15,284 nucleotides of DNA from assembly GCA_903916135.1 (NCBI GenBank), contig CAIWVT010000201.1:1-15284 (forward strand), in the 5' to 3' direction. The stretch comes from an uncultured bacterium (GTDB taxonomy: Bacteria > Bacteroidota > Bacteroidia > Bacteroidales > CAIWKO01). Position 1 is the stretch's first letter. Each line of letters begins with the position of its first letter. A model generated the notes under the pieces. The model made no database searches. It was given only the letters and a program-made list of their open reading frames with translations, and had not been told where the DNA came from. Positions 12,450-15,284 of this stretch are shown here, piece by piece. The translations under genes and the position numbers were made by a program.

Positions 12450-14240
12450 TTATTCTTTAATAAATTTCTGCCTATAACTATTTTTATCCGTTACCACTTC
12501 AATAATATAAACTCCCGCGGCAAGCTTCGATATATCTATATCTGTTTTGGCGTGAGAGGTGTTGGTGGTGTTTTTCAGTTCGCCAAGTAGGTTATAGACT
12601 TTGATGGTGGCAATGCTTATATCTTGAGTCAATTGTAATGTTACATAATTGGAAGCAGGATTGGGGAAAATACCAAAGGAATTCTTGACTGAAGTTTCGG
12701 GAAACCCTGTTGACTGAATGACGTTAACATAGATCATCGAATTCGAATTTTTTGACAAATAGGATGAATCACAATACGTATGTGTGCAGCCTATCGAATC
12801 GGTAATTGTAAGACAAATGTTATAATAGCCAGCAGTGCTGTAAGTGTGACTTGGATACGGTCCATCACTAAAAGTGCCATCACCCCAACTCCAAGTGTAA
12901 GTATAAATAGGCGGTATGCCTGATGCCATATTTATTGCATAATACTGATGTTGGATTATAGAATCAGGATACAGAGTAAAAAAAGCATTACATACTGGAT
13001 TTAAATAACATTGCAAGGTATCAATAGGCATGAAATTGATAAGTCCAAGAGATATATTATCATATCCATCGTAAATATGTGTCTGAATTAATGCCGTATT
13101 TGTTGTACCCCAATCATTGTTACTTATACTATAATTACTCTGTAGATAGTTTTTTAAATCATATAAGGTATTATTGCAAATTCTGTTACAATAAACTTGA
13201 AACCTACTCTTTAATTCAATTCCAATTGTATTATTTTCAATAATATTCTTTGTTATTTGCGATGTATAACCTCCAGTAACAATAATTCCAGTTCCGTTTT
13301 TTCTAAAAAGACATTTCACAACAGCTCCTTCTTCAACCTTAACACCATATTGGCTGTTGGTATCAATTGTACTATGCAGAATAGCATAACAATCTGCACC
13401 AATTACATTATTAGTAATAATACAACTATCAATACACCCACCTTTTATGCCGTAATAGTTGTTTTTCACAGTACAGTTTTTCAAATAAGAAACCCAATTT
13501 GTTCCTATTGAATCATTAGATATTGTGCAGCCGTAAACACTTTCCGCAGCTTCAACTCCTGTAATATAATTATTCGAAATATCACAATAAAATAAACTTC
13601 CATTAATGGTAATGCCAAAATAATTCCTATATCCAATTTGATTATAATAAAATTTACTATGAGTGATTGTAATTTGTGACTCGTTATATTCCGCATTAAA
13701 ACCATAATAGTTGGTTGCAAAGTAACAGTTATCAATTAATGTTTTATAAATGCCACCTGTACTGTTTTTAATACCACTAATATTGTTTTTAAAAGTTGAA
13801 TATTTAACAATTAAACTGTCGTTTGTAATGGAATACTTCATCGCGTAGATGCCTTCCTGAGCATATTTGAAACTGCAGTAACTTAATTTTGTAATACTAC
13901 ATCCATTTAGGAACACATTGCCCCAAATTCCAAGAGTTGGGCTGCCGGAATTACTAGTAAAAGTTATAGAATCCGCAGGCGTTCCTGTAGCAATTAAAGT
14001 GCCTTGCCTTATTTCCAATCTTTTATCATCAGCAAACTTAACCGTAACCCCCGCCTGAATGGTCAATGTTACCCCCGGAAACACTACTACAGTATCCGTA
14101 ACAACATACGGACTATTCGCCAACGTCCAAGTTGTGTTTGCATAAATTCCGCCACTGACAGGCGTTTGTCCTCTACTGGAGAGAGAAAATGCAGCTAAGA
14201 GAATAACTGCAAGCAAAAGAAATTTTGAAGAGTTTTTCAT
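12450..14240 (-). CDS. T9SS-secreted parallel beta-helix protein with PKD domain
   Basis: 596 residues. A signal peptide covers about 1-24 (FLLLAVILLAAFSLSSRG). Residues about 45-95 carry TVVVFPGVTLTIQAGVTVKF, the usual start of a right-handed parallel beta-helix in surface proteins. Residues about 100-400 consist of Asn- and Ile-rich turns (ITNN, NNTIGIE, YYGI) typical of pectate-lyase-like helices. A PKD domain follows at about 417-497 (SWGDGTFSDG ... HTYSTAGYYNICLTI). The T9SS type A sorting domain is 521-596 (FGIFPNPASNYVTLQL ... GVYIIEVVT ... QKFIKE). It should cross the outer membrane via T9SS and be attached to the cell surface. No catalytic residues are identifiable, so polysaccharide degradation is possible but not supported. 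The start is 75 bases after the stop of the upstream paralogue, so cotranscription is plausible. Confidence 0.88.
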   Translation of the reverse strand: MKNSSKFLLLAVILLAAFSLSSRGQTPVSGGIYANTTWTLANSPYVVTDTVVVFPGVTLTIQAGVTVKFADDKRLEIRQGTLIATGTPADSITFTSNSGSPTLGIWGNVFLNGCSITKLSYCSFKYAQEGIYAMKYSITNDSLIVKYSTFKNNISGIKNSTGGIYKTLIDNCYFATNYYGFNAEYNESQITITHSKFYYNQIGYRNYFGITINGSLFYCDISNNYITGVEAAESVYGCTISNDSIGTNWVSYLKNCTVKNNYYGIKGGCIDSCIITNNVIGADCYAILHSTIDTNSQYGVKVEEGAVVKCLFRKNGTGIIVTGGYTSQITKNIIENNTIGIELKSRFQVYCNRICNNTLYDLKNYLQSNYSISNNDWGTTNTALIQTHIYDGYDNISLGLINFMPIDTLQCYLNPVCNAFFTLYPDSIIQHQYYAINMASGIPPIYTYTWSWGDGTFSDGPYPSHTYSTAGYYNICLTITDSIGCTHTYCDSSYLSKNSNSMIYVNVIQSTGFPETSVKNSFGIFPNPASNYVTLQLTQDISIATIKVYNLLGELKNTTNTSHAKTDIDISKLAAGVYIIEVVTDKNSYRQKFIKE

Positions 14241-14315
14241 AAGGTTTGTTTTTATTGGGTTTCTTGTATTTGGTACTTTATAATATAGAGCAGTGTGAAC
14301 ACTCCATCTATGTCT

Positions 14316-15284
14316 TTATTCTTTGATAAACTTCTGCCTAAAACTGCTTTTATCCGTTACCACTTCAATAATATAAACTCCAGCAGCAAGCTTCGATATA
14401 TCTATATCTGTCTTGGCATGTGAAGTGTTGTTGGTGCTTTGCAATTCGCCAAGTAAGTTATACATCTTTATCGTAGCATTGCCAACATCTTTGGCAAGAC
14501 TTAGCGTGATAAAATCGGAGGCAGGGTTGGGATAGATATTAAACGCCAGATGATTCTGATGCTCTGAGATTCCAACGGGAGCAAGGATATTCAAATATAT
14601 CATAGTGTTTTCCGATTTCTGTAAATAATAATTGCTGCAATAGGTGTTAATGCAACCCACGGAATCCATTATGTTGAGGCAAATGTTATAGTGATCTGGC
14701 ACGGCATAGATATGGGTTGGATACGGTTGATTGCTAGTGGTTCCATCACCAAAGTGCCATATATAACTTATAGGAGCCACGCCTGTCGCCAAATTTACCG
14801 CATAATATTGATGCAAGATATTAGTGTCAGCATAAAGAACAAAGTTAGCAGAACAATTATTGGGAAATCCTATTGTTACGGAATCGGTAATTGAACATCC
14901 AACGAAATCAGTAATATCCACATGGTAAAATCCCGGCACAAGGTTATAAGCAGTATCCCCGGTTTGTATTGGATTTGTTACCCAATGGTAAAAATACGGG
15001 GGATAGCCGCCACTGCAATGAACCCATGCTTTGCCATTGTAACATGTGCTACAAGTTGCATTTATTCCTTGAGCTATGGAAGTAAATCCTGTACAATTAG
15101 TGGAATCAACAAATATAGTATGGTTGCAGGCAGAGCATCCATTGCTATCAACCACGCACAGGGTGTAGGTTCCGGAGGCAAGATGCGTGGCAGTTTGAGT
15201 GGTTTGCAAGGGCGATGTGTACCAAGTATAAGTGAAGGGTGCCACACCATTTACAACATGCGCTGTGGCAGTGCCTGTATGGCA
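14316..15284 (-). CDS. T9SS-secreted surface protein with SprB-type repeats and PKD domain (partial, runs off right edge)
   Basis: The frame is open to the last base of the window, giving 322 visible residues plus stop. A GTG at 15245 could look like a start but lies inside a repeat, so the true start is upstream, outside. The visible part begins in an SprB-like repeat (GTATAHVVNGVAPFTYTW, then HLASGTYTLCVVDSNGC), followed by a second divergent one (GKAWVHCSGGYPPYFYHW ... VPGFYHVDITDFVGC). Then comes a PKD domain (WHFGDGTTSNQPYPTH) and the T9SS type A sorting domain (FNIYPNPASDFITLSL ... KFIKE). SprB repeats occur in gliding-motility adhesins and other large surface proteins; the size and role here are unknown. 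The C-terminal 36 residues differ from the downstream gene's at only two positions. Confidence 0.88.
   Translation of the reverse strand, partial: CHTGTATAHVVNGVAPFTYTWYTSPLQTTQTATHLASGTYTLCVVDSNGCSACNHTIFVDSTNCTGFTSIAQGINATCSTCYNGKAWVHCSGGYPPYFYHWVTNPIQTGDTAYNLVPGFYHVDITDFVGCSITDSVTIGFPNNCSANFVLYADTNILHQYYAVNLATGVAPISYIWHFGDGTTSNQPYPTHIYAVPDHYNICLNIMDSVGCINTYCSNYYLQKSENTMIYLNILAPVGISEHQNHLAFNIYPNPASDFITLSLAKDVGNATIKMYNLLGELQSTNNTSHAKTDIDISKLAAGVYIIEVVTDKSSFRQKFIKE

Noticed and set aside
12372..12590. A 72-codon plus-strand frame in the convergent spacer
   Set aside because: It covers the hairpin and runs antisense into the conserved T9SS sorting-domain coding region; it is a shadow.
15243..15245. 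GTG as the start of the right-edge T9SS protein
   Set aside because: The frame is open upstream to the window end and the codon falls in the middle of an SprB-type repeat; no signal peptide follows.
1..15284. tRNA, rRNA, insertion sequence or transposase
   Set aside because: No cloverleaf, rRNA block, transposase frame or paired terminal inverted repeats were recognised on reading both strands.

Overview
This 15.3 kb window looks like chromosomal DNA from a member of the Bacteroidota. Three independent signs support this. Two secreted proteins end in a type A sorting domain of the type IX secretion system (T9SS). Several upstream regions carry TAnnTTTG boxes, three of them exactly TATCTTTG, which matches the Bacteroidota sigma-A -7 element. 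Intergenic DNA is AT-rich, with weak ribosome binding sites and many short degenerate word repeats. The species cannot be named from the sequence.

Layout, left to right. A minus-strand gene runs off the left edge (1-814). Its 271 visible residues resemble the N-terminus of a large N-6 adenine DNA methylase / type IIG restriction-modification protein. It is followed by about 1.07 kb without a convincing gene (815-1889). This stretch holds a 69-bp degenerate direct repeat and a striking 21-bp tandem array of about 14.6 units that is open on both strands. Next come a 206-aa Bacteroidota-type hypothetical protein (1890-2510) with a textbook intrinsic terminator, a repeat-rich spacer, and a two-gene operon of a PadR regulator and a PspC-domain membrane protein (3109-5253). 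A fused ADP-forming acyl-CoA synthetase lies on the minus strand (5433-7490). Divergent from it is a small ribbon-helix-helix-like protein (7643-7906), followed by grpE-dnaJ (8115-9839) and a NatA/NatB-type ABC exporter pair (10035-12326). The right end is two minus-strand T9SS-secreted proteins (12450-14240, and 14316 to the right edge). The second is incomplete: its frame is open to the last base and its true start lies outside the window.

How the genes work together. PadR is probably the ligand-responsive repressor of its own operon with the PspC-like envelope protein. GrpE and DnaJ are the nucleotide-exchange factor and J-domain co-chaperone of DnaK, which is not in the window. NatA and NatB form one transporter (ATPase plus permease) and overlap functionally with no neighbour. 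The two T9SS cargos share nearly the same PKD plus sorting-domain tail and are adjacent, so they look like a shuffled or duplicated pair of surface proteins.

The most unusual content is between the genes. The 21-bp array at 1343-1651 has a near-palindromic core spaced at exactly two helical turns and encodes Thr-Ser-Glu-Val heptads on both strands. Many of the intergenic regions also carry their own short-period word repeat.
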